Shown: positions 53,110-61,157 of the stretch, in pieces
How the letters are laid out: each line of letters opens with the position of its first letter
Numbering within the stretch: the first letter of the stretch is position 1
From: JAAXVQ01 sp964604705
GTDB lineage: Bacteria; Oederibacteriota; JAAXVQ01
Assembly: GCA_964604705.1 (NCBI GenBank)
Contig: CAZSAP010000001.1
Span: 310,001-374,000 of the forward strand
Reading direction: 5' to 3'
DNA: 64,000 nt
Program-made: the position numbers and the translations under genes
Notes under the pieces: generated by a model
The model's database searches: none
The model's input: only the letters and a program-made list of their open reading frames with translations
What the model was told of the DNA's origin: nothing

Positions 53110-55227
53110 TCAATGCACTACTGCGACTTTAAGTTTCTCGAGCGCTTTCCCGTCCTGCGTCACGCGTACCAGGTAAACCCCTGGCGCGACCGTACTGGAA
53201 TTCCAGGGCACCCGTGCCACCTCACCGCGTTGAACAGAAACATTGATAACCGTCACCTGTTCACCGTTCAGATTATAAATCTGCACCTTGGCAAAGCCTG
53301 TTGTCTCAGACTTAAACGCGACAGTAATGGTATCACGTCCCGGATTCGGATACGCCAAGATCGACTTTCCTTGCAGCTGGATGGTGCCGTGCTCAGGTGT
53401 CGTGGTGGTTGTCGGAGTTACGGTTGTTGTTAAAGTGACCGTCGAAGTGAGGGTTATCGTGGAAGTCAAGGTGATGGTGGCCGAGACAGAAAGCGTGGGT
53501 GTGACGGTTGCGGTTGGGGAGCATGTGGCCGAGGCCGTCAATGTCGCGGATACTGTGCGCGTGGGTGTGACCGAGGGGGTGAACGTAACCGTGGCCGATT
53601 GCGTTCTCGTGGGTGTAGCGGTCGAGGAAACAGAGGCGGTGGGTGTGGCCGTCACGGTCGGCGAGACCGTAGACGTCATGGTTCGTGTTGGCGTAGCCGT
53701 GATCGTACCGGTCGGGGTAGGTGTTCGGGTTACGGTGGCCGTCACAGTGCCCGTCGCAGACACGGTCGACGTAGCCGTAGGCGCCCCGCTTTGGACCGTG
53801 ACATTGTAGGAAAACATGGAGGAATTGTTATCGGAGGTAGACGCCTGCGCACAAACAAAATCGCCAGCCACCAAACCCGACGTGGGCCAGGTCCAGTTCC
53901 CACTGCCATCGGCCATGACCGCGCCTAAATACCCTACACTTCCCCCTCTAAATCCCTCGCCTTGTTCAGCACGAAAAAGTTCAATCCGATCTCCGGCTCC
54001 GGCCGTTCCCCAGACAGCAGATAGATTGGCAAACGAAATCACAGGTGCGGTTTTGCTGTTGTTGGCACCCAGGAGGAGTTCAATACCCGAAGCTGCAAAC
54101 CCACAGATGGTATTGCCGTAGATGCCGTTGTTATCCACCCCAGACCCATTAACCATTATGCCGTAATTGGCGCCTACAATAAGATTGCCCTGCCCGGTTC
54201 CAGGCAAACCCAGCAAGTTGTGATGGGAGGAGATATAGATCTTGTTGTTCTGCCCTGCAACCACAAAAGGAGCCGTCCCAGCCACATTGGTGCCAATATA
54301 ATTTCCCACCACAGTGTTCCCGCTGCACGCCAAGGAAACATCCGTGCTCGCATGTCCGGAAATGACATTGCGCTCAAGTGTACTGCTACTTCCGCCGATT
54401 AACCCCGGACCATTAAATATGATGCCCCCTCCGGTGTTTTGCCGTATAAGACTGGAGCTGTTTATTCCAATAAGATTGTTTTGTACATAGGTAAAACTGC
54501 TGTTGTAGTGTGTGTACACGCCGACGCCGAGATTTCCACCGATGAGGTTGCCCATGCCCGCAACCGGCAAGCCAATATGGTTGAGTGTACCCGCAGAGAT
54601 ATACACCCCGTGACTTTGATTGACGCAGAGATTTTCATTGGCGGTCATGCCGATTATGTTTCCGCATACACTGTTGCCGGAAGAACTCAGGTAGAGACCA
54701 TACGAATTGCTGTTGGCAATGATATTCCCTTCACCGGCATTTCGATCACCGCCAATTTGATTGTATCCCGTACTGGTTACCACCACTCCATAAAAGTTAC
54801 GATTGGTAGGTGCGGTGTTATTCCAATAGACTCCGAAGGTATTCCCCATAATTTTATTCCAGCCGCTTTGCACTGAAATCGCCGCCGAACCCGTGGCACC
54901 AATAAGACAAAAACCGCGTACCGTGCTCCCATCGCTGCCGGGGCTGAGCTGAATGATGCAAGGACCCACGGAACCAAGCGTGGTACCCATGCCTTCCATC
55001 ACCACCGGGTCTGTAACCGCAAGCGTGGTATAGACCGTAATGGAATTGGTCAGGGCAAAGGCAATGGTCTGAACGCCCGTGGTGGAGTTGGAGGCGGCCA
55101 CGGCCTCGCGCAGTGTGCCCACACCTGAATCCTGCCTACTGGTGACGAGAAACGTTTCAGCCCAGACACTGGACAAAGAAAAAACCAAACACATTCCGAA
55201 CATTAAAATCCGAAGACTTTTTTTCAT
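53110..55227 (-). CDS. Secreted beta-helix protein with Thr/Pro linker and C-terminal sorting domain
   Basis: A 705-residue exported protein (signal peptide ends VWAETF). Right after it, TSRQDSGVGTLREAV matches the CSLREX-type N-terminal module of secreted beta-helix proteins. The middle is a right-handed parallel beta-helix (repeats of GNxIxG type, such as GNIIGMTANENL). A linker of about 130 residues made mainly of Thr, Pro, Ala, Val and Ser follows. The last 90 residues are an Ig-like domain with ILAYPNPGRD and the end KLKVAVVH. Ribosome site GGGGGAT. Likely a cell-surface protein. Confidence 0.85.
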   Translation of the reverse strand: MKKSLRILMFGMCLVFSLSSVWAETFLVTSRQDSGVGTLREAVAASNSTTGVQTIAFALTNSITVYTTLAVTDPVVMEGMGTTLGSVGPCIIQLSPGSDGSTVRGFCLIGATGSAAISVQSGWNKIMGNTFGVYWNNTAPTNRNFYGVVVTSTGYNQIGGDRNAGEGNIIANSNSYGLYLSSSGNSVCGNIIGMTANENLCVNQSHGVYISAGTLNHIGLPVAGMGNLIGGNLGVGVYTHYNSSFTYVQNNLIGINSSSLIRQNTGGGIIFNGPGLIGGSSSTLERNVISGHASTDVSLACSGNTVVGNYIGTNVAGTAPFVVAGQNNKIYISSHHNLLGLPGTGQGNLIVGANYGIMVNGSGVDNNGIYGNTICGFAASGIELLLGANNSKTAPVISFANLSAVWGTAGAGDRIELFRAEQGEGFRGGSVGYLGAVMADGSGNWTWPTSGLVAGDFVCAQASTSDNNSSMFSYNVTVQSGAPTATSTVSATGTVTATVTRTPTPTGTITATPTRTMTSTVSPTVTATPTASVSSTATPTRTQSATVTFTPSVTPTRTVSATLTASATCSPTATVTPTLSVSATITLTSTITLTSTVTLTTTVTPTTTTTPEHGTIQLQGKSILAYPNPGRDTITVAFKSETTGFAKVQIYNLNGEQVTVINVSVQRGEVARVPWNSSTVAPGVYLVRVTQDGKALEKLKVAVVH
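53390..53800 (-). repeat. Thr/Pro-coding low-complexity tract
   Basis: A degenerate short-period repeat, GTGACGGT-like on the + strand, coding the TPTxT linker of the 53110 protein. Shorter relatives occur near 58520, 61450 and 63620. Confidence 0.75.
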
Positions 55228-55420
55228 GCATCCCCCTTGAATGAAAAAACACCCTCAAATCAAATCGCAGATTGTAGGTTAACATGTTAAGTAGATCAGA
55301 CTAAGATTTACTGTGCATACCCGGTGACCTGTCCTAAACCCCCACATACCGCTTGGACCTTCACCGCATAGCTTGTAGGTATAACGAGATTATATAGTGA
55401 AACAGTAGAGTTCACCTAAC
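55228..55420. other. Intergenic region
   Basis: About 190 bp with no gene; it should hold the promoter of the 53110 gene. TTAACATGTTAA near 55280 is a small palindrome of unknown meaning. Confidence 0.4.
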
Positions 55421-55468
55421 AAAAAAAGCCTGTCTCCGCATCTCATTCCGAGCTACAGAGACAGGCTT
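55421..55468 (-). terminator. Rho-independent terminator behind the aminotransferase gene
   Basis: An 11-bp perfect stem (AAGCCTGTCTC and complement), a long loop and a T7 run on the minus strand, 29 nt past the stop. Confidence 0.85.
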
Positions 55469-55496
55469 GAATCAACACACCACTACGCGCCTTCGG

Positions 55497-56795
55497 TTAT
55501 TTTTTCTGCAGTCCAGCTATGGCTGCATGCAAGTTTTGAAACAGCGTCTCCAAATCTTTGAGCGCTACGGCTGAGAACGCGAGGCGAATCAAACCCGCCA
55601 GCATGATCACGCCCGTACTGTAGGTTTTGATCAATTCTTTGCGCACCTCTTCGGCATCCACGCCCACGGGCTTCACGCACATGAAGTAACCGGAGTTGAA
55701 CGGCATGGGCTCGAAGCTGGTCTTATACTCCGGATGCTTGGCAAAAATCTCCTTGATGGCCTCATACCGCTTGCGCAAGATGGTGTACTTGACTTCCTTT
55801 TGCTTGGCATAGTCCGGGTGCTTGTAGGCTTCTAAAAGCATCTTCTGACCAATGCTTGAGCTGTTGGAGATGGCGCCGCGCACCACGCCGCCGGCTTTGT
55901 TTTCCATGGCCTTGAGTTGATCCGCCGTAGCGCCCTTGATGCCGAAGGTGATGAACCCAACCCGGAAGCCCCAGACGTAATCCTCTTTGGTGGGACCGTC
56001 CAACTTGACGGCCAACACGTTCTTATGCAGATCCGCCAAGGGCGCAAAAATCGACTCAAGGAAAATCCCCTGCTCGTACACCAAACCAAAATACGCATCG
56101 TCAATCAGCGCCACGATCTTCTTCCCGGCCTGAGCCGCCTTCTCAATCACCGCCACAATGGCTTTGGCCTCGGCTTCCGTCACAGTGTAGCCGGTCGGAT
56201 TGTTGGGGAAGTTTAGGAGCACCAGTTTCTTTTCACCCGGCTCATTGAGCTTCTGTTCCAACCCCGCCACATTGAACCCGCCATTGACGAACGTGGCAAA
56301 CGTGCTGAACTTGGCGCCGTAGGCTTCGCCAAAAATAAGTTCATAGTTGTCCCAATTCATATCCGGCAAGATGATAGTGTCCCCGGGATTGACAAACAAA
56401 TAGCCGGCCACACTTAGCCCGTGGGTCAGGGCGTTGGTGACCACCGGTAGGCTGGTTTCTTTGCCCTTGAGCGAAGGATTCTTCACACTCAGCATTTCTT
56501 TCCACTTGGTGCGCAGATCCGGCATACCAAAGCTGGGCATGTACAGGAATGACTGCGAGGGCAAGGTGGTCATGGCTTCCAGACACTCCAGGCAGAGCGG
56601 CGATCCGTCCTCTTCAAAGGCCGTGCCAATGGTGGCGTTCAGCTTCACATCCTTGGCTTCGGCCGATTGTCCGAGAATACCCTTGGATGGGAAATAAATG
56701 GTTTTCCCACGTTCTGACAACACACTCATCGCGGCATTGTCCACCGCGCTGATTTTTTGGTTCAAGTCCTGTGCCAATGCGTTCAAATCTGCCAT
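55497..56795 (-). CDS. PLP-dependent class I/II aminotransferase
   Basis: A 432-residue fold-type I aminotransferase. FPNNPTGY is the conserved substrate-loop motif, LIDDAYFGLVYE carries the PLP-ring aspartate and tyrosine, and the PLP lysine is most likely in DGPTKEDYVWGFR (near residue 270). The arginine that binds the substrate carboxylate is in LIRLAFSAV near the end. The amino acid substrate is unclear; aspartate- or aromatic-type enzymes are the nearest likeness. GGAGG lies just before the ATG. It has its own promoter and a hairpin-containing leader. Confidence 0.88.
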   Translation of the reverse strand: MADLNALAQDLNQKISAVDNAAMSVLSERGKTIYFPSKGILGQSAEAKDVKLNATIGTAFEEDGSPLCLECLEAMTTLPSQSFLYMPSFGMPDLRTKWKEMLSVKNPSLKGKETSLPVVTNALTHGLSVAGYLFVNPGDTIILPDMNWDNYELIFGEAYGAKFSTFATFVNGGFNVAGLEQKLNEPGEKKLVLLNFPNNPTGYTVTEAEAKAIVAVIEKAAQAGKKIVALIDDAYFGLVYEQGIFLESIFAPLADLHKNVLAVKLDGPTKEDYVWGFRVGFITFGIKGATADQLKAMENKAGGVVRGAISNSSSIGQKMLLEAYKHPDYAKQKEVKYTILRKRYEAIKEIFAKHPEYKTSFEPMPFNSGYFMCVKPVGVDAEEVRKELIKTYSTGVIMLAGLIRLAFSAVALKDLETLFQNLHAAIAGLQKK

Positions 56796-56828
56796 AGGGC
56801 CTCCACGGAGTATTTCCGTTCATAGTAA

Positions 56829-56880
56829 AGGCGCCTCCTGGACCCCGGGGCAAAAACACCCCGGATACCAACAGGCGCCT
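56829..56880 (-). promoter_or_regulatory. Hairpin leader of the aminotransferase gene
   Basis: Outer arms AGGCGCCT at both ends (8 bp) enclose internal loops and an inner CCGGGG/CCCCGG stem with a T-rich loop. It lies directly downstream of the predicted promoter and upstream of the ribosome site, so it would be in the 5' leader. It does not match a riboswitch class I recognise. Confidence 0.5.
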
Positions 56881-56896
56881 ATAAAATTCGATGAAT

Positions 56897-56925
56897 AAAA
56901 TATGGGTTTTTGGGCGATTCGTCAA
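56897..56925 (-). promoter_or_regulatory. Promoter of the aminotransferase gene
   Basis: On the minus strand TTGACG (56920-56925), 17 nt, TATTTT (56897-56902). The predicted start near 56890 places the hairpin in the leader. Confidence 0.65.
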
Positions 56926-57089
56926 GTATGTTTGAAACTTTTTCTCAGTGAGATAACTTCAGTATTTCAAGCCGAGTAATAATTAGTAGATGTACATTGT
57001 AATAAAACGGAATTATATTGCCTCTAACCAATATTGCAACCTTCTTTCGTCTGTGTCCAACTAATACTTCTATTGCTGAAAGGAATGAC

Positions 57090-58214
57090 ATGTCCTTTAA
57101 ACTAAACCACTCCAGCCTATTTTGCTTAGCGCTACTGACCACGGCGCTGCTTGCATCTACTGCAACCTCAGGCGCCTTGGCTGCAGATAATGGAGGGGGT
57201 ACAGGAAATACTTCACTAGCGCAAGCACTCCCTGCGACAAGACCGACCCCGGTTTCGGTGATCTTGCGCGACATAGCTATTACCAAAACCAGTGCACGCA
57301 CGGACTGGTTATGTGGAACGCTGGTCAACGAAAGCGAATCCTTTGTAGACACTGTGTTGGCTCGAATCGTGTACTGCGATAGTGAAGGAAACACCCTGGC
57401 CTATGAATACAAAAAACTTCTAGACTCCGCGGTGTTCACCTACCATGTGCCGCTCCAGCCCGGATACGCTCGTGAATTCAAAGTACCTTTAAAAAACGCA
57501 CCTAATTTATACAACGAAACTGTCGTGGACATCGCACGCGTAAAAAGCAAAGGATATGATGAATATTTTGTGCCCCTTGAGCCCAAGCTCGGCGCAGGTG
57601 TAGGCTGGGCCTACGGCAGCTGTGGAACCAACCTCGAATTGCTCATTGCCAATTTCTATGCTATCAGTCTAGGTGTAGGTAATGCTGCCTGGTTTGCGAC
57701 CGAACACTGGTCGGATGACGCTTCTGTCTACTCCTCTTCAACTATCACACTTCCTGTTTGCTACCTGCCGGGCACGCGCCTGTATATCGGTGATCCAGCC
57801 TCGTCTATACGCGGACGAATCGGATTCTTTTACGGTCCAACCCACTTATACGCAAAGCCCTACACTACCAAATATGAATGGATCATGGGATACCATCCCA
57901 GCCTTGGATTCCAATGGCGAATCTTCGAAAACGTGAGCTTGGACGTGGATGCGGAATGGGTGATTCCGCAGGAACACAGCAGAGACTACACCTACACAGA
58001 GACCCATACAGGTTGGGATTGGCACTACTGGCCGAACCCACCGCGCTCCTACACCTATACGGACAACCATACCCTACACACGGATTTTAAAAACTATTTC
58101 TCGCCATCGGTGGGCATCACCGTGCATTTTGGGGACCACGGAAAAATTTACGACGACATCAAGACTTCGCGTACCATTCACGTGCGCCAGTCAGAACCCT
58201 CAACCCAGCGCTGA
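57090..58214 (+). CDS. Exported protein with beta-rich and barrel-like regions
   Basis: A 374-residue exported protein. The start at 57090 follows GAAAGGAAT; the frame is open to 57018. A signal peptide (LFCLALLTTALLASTATSGALA) leads to a Gly/Thr linker. Residues about 55-150 (ILRDIAITKT...WLCGTLVNESESFVDTVLARIVYCDSEGNTL) resemble FxLYD-type domains that bind at the envelope. The C-terminal part alternates aromatic and polar residues (DVDAEWVIPQEHS, SYTYTDNHTL, FSPSVGITVHF), suggesting a small outer-membrane barrel. No catalytic motif is seen. The function is unknown. Confidence 0.7.
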   Translation: MSFKLNHSSLFCLALLTTALLASTATSGALAADNGGGTGNTSLAQALPATRPTPVSVILRDIAITKTSARTDWLCGTLVNESESFVDTVLARIVYCDSEGNTLAYEYKKLLDSAVFTYHVPLQPGYAREFKVPLKNAPNLYNETVVDIARVKSKGYDEYFVPLEPKLGAGVGWAYGSCGTNLELLIANFYAISLGVGNAAWFATEHWSDDASVYSSSTITLPVCYLPGTRLYIGDPASSIRGRIGFFYGPTHLYAKPYTTKYEWIMGYHPSLGFQWRIFENVSLDVDAEWVIPQEHSRDYTYTETHTGWDWHYWPNPPRSYTYTDNHTLHTDFKNYFSPSVGITVHFGDHGKIYDDIKTSRTIHVRQSEPSTQR

Positions 58215-58244
58215 AAGCCTTACCCAGCGCTGGGTTTCATCCCT

Positions 58245-60914
58245 TTATCGCACCACCGCCACCTTGCTTTTCCCAATCTCTTTCCCGTCTTGCAAGACAC
58301 GCGCCACATAAATGCCTGGGGCGGTTGCGCGACAATTCCAAGCAACCAGGGTAATCTCGCCTTCGGCACCTTGGGCACTAAGCAGCGCCACGCGTTCGCC
58401 ATGGACATTGTACAGCTGCACTTTCAGTTCCCCCGCCCCCTTACTCTGAATGGCAAAGGTCATTTGGTCGCGACCCGGATTGGGATATGCCAAAAATGCG
58501 CGTCCATGCAGATCTACGTTTATGCACGTGGGCGTGGTGGTGGTTGTCGGTGTCGTGGTGGCCGTGGCCGAGAGCGTCGGCGTCACGGTCACGGTGGGGG
58601 AAGGGGTCACGGTTTGCGTAATGGTGGGTGTCGCTGAAACGGTCGGGGTTACGGTCGGGGTCGGTGCCGGAACCAAGACATTCGCTGAAAACTCTGACGT
58701 GTTGCGCAGCGCATTCGTACTCAGTGCCGTAATCGATTCGCCGGGGTTCACGCCCGAAAAATTCAAAGTCCAGTTCGTACCCGTGGCTGTGGTGTTCCCC
58801 AGATACCGCAAACTACCACCGTTCAAGCCAGCGCTACGGCTCGCCGTAAAAAGTTCAATCGCATCTCCACTCTCACATGTCCCAGAAGCCTGATTCCAAA
58901 TCACCGAAGTGATTACCGGAGCAGACTTGTTTTGATTCCCACTGCTGTTTAAATTAATCCCTTTGAAGCTAAAGGCCGTGATGGTATTTCCCCACACACC
59001 ATTACCATCCACCGTCGCCCCTTCAATTCGAATTCCTGAAAATCCGCCTACAATCAAATTTCCAACGCCCGTATTTTTTAATCCCACATCATTTCCAAAA
59101 GCATTAGAGAGTAGGTGAATCCCAGATAAGCTCATGTTGGCGGTAGAGGGGCGACCGTCTGCGTGCACACCCATCCAATTGCCTACAATGGTGTTTCCGG
59201 TGCTATCCGTAATGATGATACCCGTGCCTTCGCCACAAATGATATTTTTCTCACTTGGCAATATCCCTCCAAACCGAGTGTACTGAGTGCGCGTCATCTG
59301 AACAACACTGTTTGTCCCATTGAGCACAGCAGGAATGGTATTTCCCGTGGCATCGGTCTGAAAATAATTGCCGCAAACCGTATGCCGAGTACCCATAATA
59401 ATCATGCCCGTTTGTGCACCATAAATCACATTGCGATACGCCGCCACCGCACCGCCGACCAGGGTTTGACTGGAATTCAGGTTTAAATAAATTCCGACAT
59501 TGTTGGTCATGGGAACCGTTCCCGTAGCATCCAGCCCAATCGTATTGCCGGTGATGGAATTGCCCGTCCCCGCATTGAGCATAATGCCAAAGGCTCCGTT
59601 CCCGGAAATGAGATTGCCATAGACATGGCTGCTATCTGTATTGGCTCCCCCAAATAAATTGCCATTTGAGCTAGAATATATACCGTAGTTAGAATTGGCC
59701 ATAATGGCTGTTCCCGTGAGATTAACGCCAATTAAATTCCCGGCAATGGTGTTGCCACTGGCGCCAGAATCCATGCTAAAACCAAACCCGTTATTGCCAG
59801 AAATCACATTCCCTTCCAGTGCGCCCGGCGCGCGATTCCCCCCAATCAGGTTGGAACAAGCCGGACCCATGAGCAAGATACCCCGGTCATTGGGCATAGC
59901 CGTGTTTAGATCCGTCACACCAATGCGATTGTTTTGAACGCGGTTAAAATTAGCAGATGATCCGGCCTGAAACAAAATTCCAAGACCGTTTGATCCATTG
60001 CTATTCCCTGCGATGACGTTTCCAAATCCAGCCTGCGGCAAGCCGATATAATTCCCATCAGCCCAATTTCCCAGCACCACACCATAGTGATTTGGAAGTG
60101 CCGCTGTCTGTGTGATGTTTGGGCCCAAGAGGTTCCCACAGATAGTATTGCCTTGAGTCCCGGCTCCATTGAGGTAAACGGCCATAGACACATTTCCCGA
60201 AATGAGGTTACCCTCATCTAGCCCACTGCTGCCACGGTGCCCGCCAATCAAACATTGCGAGCTGCCGGACAAATACACGCCCGTGTTGTTGGCCATAGCT
60301 ACCGTTCCTGTGGGGTCAGTGCCAATATAATTATTTTGAACGATCATGCGGGTTGAACTCAACGCATAAATGCCATAGTTGATATTTCCGGATATAACAT
60401 TGCCACCTGCAGGGGTTCCCACCACTACGTCTGATGCTGAATTTGTATAAACGCCGGTGTTGTTCCCTTTGCCTGTAGCGCCAGCCCAATTGGTGCCGAT
60501 GTGGCAGTTTTGAATGCGTACCGCGGTCTGGGCAACAATCGCTTGATTGCCGTCAATTAGTGCCACACCGTCGAGCACCGATCCTTCTGACCCTGGCAGG
60601 AAACCAATCAGATCTCTGCGCACAGCACCACTGCCAATCACCACTGTGCCACCGCCATTGATGGCGACTTGCTCTGAAACCGTGAGCGTGCTGCCAATCA
60701 CGGTAATGGAGTTGCCACCGGCGAGGGCAAACGTGATGTTGTGCGGGCCGGTGAGCGTATTGGCTTCATCCAGCGCGCCCCGCAAGGTGTTTATGGACCC
60801 ACTCGGATCGACCACACTGGTTACGACATAGTCTTTGGAAAAGCACGGAACCGTCAGCAAACCTAGACCCACACCCATTATACAAAGCACACGATAAAAC
60901 CCAAACTTAGTCAT
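58245..60914 (-). CDS. Large secreted beta-helix protein with C-terminal sorting domain
   Basis: An 889-residue exported protein and a longer relative of the 53110 protein. The start at 60914 (ATG) lies 6 nt after CGGAGG. After the signal peptide comes TSVVDPSGSINTLRGALDEAN, a CSLREX-type module. Some 25 beta-helix coils follow, each about 22-30 residues with GNxISGN and IGTDPTGT motifs. A short Thr/Pro linker precedes the 90-residue terminal domain with FLAYPNPGRD and KSKVAVVR. It is probably a surface adhesin or polysaccharide-binding protein; no lyase catalytic residues are evident. Confidence 0.85.
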   Translation of the reverse strand: MTKFGFYRVLCIMGVGLGLLTVPCFSKDYVVTSVVDPSGSINTLRGALDEANTLTGPHNITFALAGGNSITVIGSTLTVSEQVAINGGGTVVIGSGAVRRDLIGFLPGSEGSVLDGVALIDGNQAIVAQTAVRIQNCHIGTNWAGATGKGNNTGVYTNSASDVVVGTPAGGNVISGNINYGIYALSSTRMIVQNNYIGTDPTGTVAMANNTGVYLSGSSQCLIGGHRGSSGLDEGNLISGNVSMAVYLNGAGTQGNTICGNLLGPNITQTAALPNHYGVVLGNWADGNYIGLPQAGFGNVIAGNSNGSNGLGILFQAGSSANFNRVQNNRIGVTDLNTAMPNDRGILLMGPACSNLIGGNRAPGALEGNVISGNNGFGFSMDSGASGNTIAGNLIGVNLTGTAIMANSNYGIYSSSNGNLFGGANTDSSHVYGNLISGNGAFGIMLNAGTGNSITGNTIGLDATGTVPMTNNVGIYLNLNSSQTLVGGAVAAYRNVIYGAQTGMIIMGTRHTVCGNYFQTDATGNTIPAVLNGTNSVVQMTRTQYTRFGGILPSEKNIICGEGTGIIITDSTGNTIVGNWMGVHADGRPSTANMSLSGIHLLSNAFGNDVGLKNTGVGNLIVGGFSGIRIEGATVDGNGVWGNTITAFSFKGINLNSSGNQNKSAPVITSVIWNQASGTCESGDAIELFTASRSAGLNGGSLRYLGNTTATGTNWTLNFSGVNPGESITALSTNALRNTSEFSANVLVPAPTPTVTPTVSATPTITQTVTPSPTVTVTPTLSATATTTPTTTTTPTCINVDLHGRAFLAYPNPGRDQMTFAIQSKGAGELKVQLYNVHGERVALLSAQGAEGEITLVAWNCRATAPGIYVARVLQDGKEIGKSKVAVVR

Positions 60915-60993
60915 CAACATCCTCCGGTAAAAGTAACAATCATGCTAAACGTGAGTTCAATTCTGAACTTCTCGCTATTATTTCGTGTCCACG

Positions 60994-61071
60994 TTTGTCA
61001 TTTCGAGAGGCGTGAGCCTCGAGAAACCTTGTTTTAAAAGCGAGATCTCTCGCTTCACTCGAGATGACAAA
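60994..61071. repeat. TTTGTCATTTCGAG inverted-repeat element, copy 1
   Basis: A 78-bp element with 14-bp terminal inverted repeats (one mismatch) ending ATGACAAA. It lies in the gap upstream of the 58245 gene. A related, decayed copy is at 63102. Confidence 0.65.
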
Positions 61072-61157
61072 CATGGTTATCAATTCCAAGAGAACCGCTA
61101 GGCATGCCCTTACGGATTTTCTTTTGCATTTTTTATTCACTTTCCTTTTATAATTGT

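Noticed and set aside
53390..53800. Short-period repeat tract taken as a possible satellite or CRISPR
   Set aside because: It encodes the Thr/Pro linker in frame; no conserved repeat-spacer layout.
56614..56925. 103-codon minus-strand frame over the aminotransferase start
   Set aside because: It overlaps the promoter and hairpin and shifts frame into a certain gene; an AGGAGG before an internal ATG is probably part of the hairpin.
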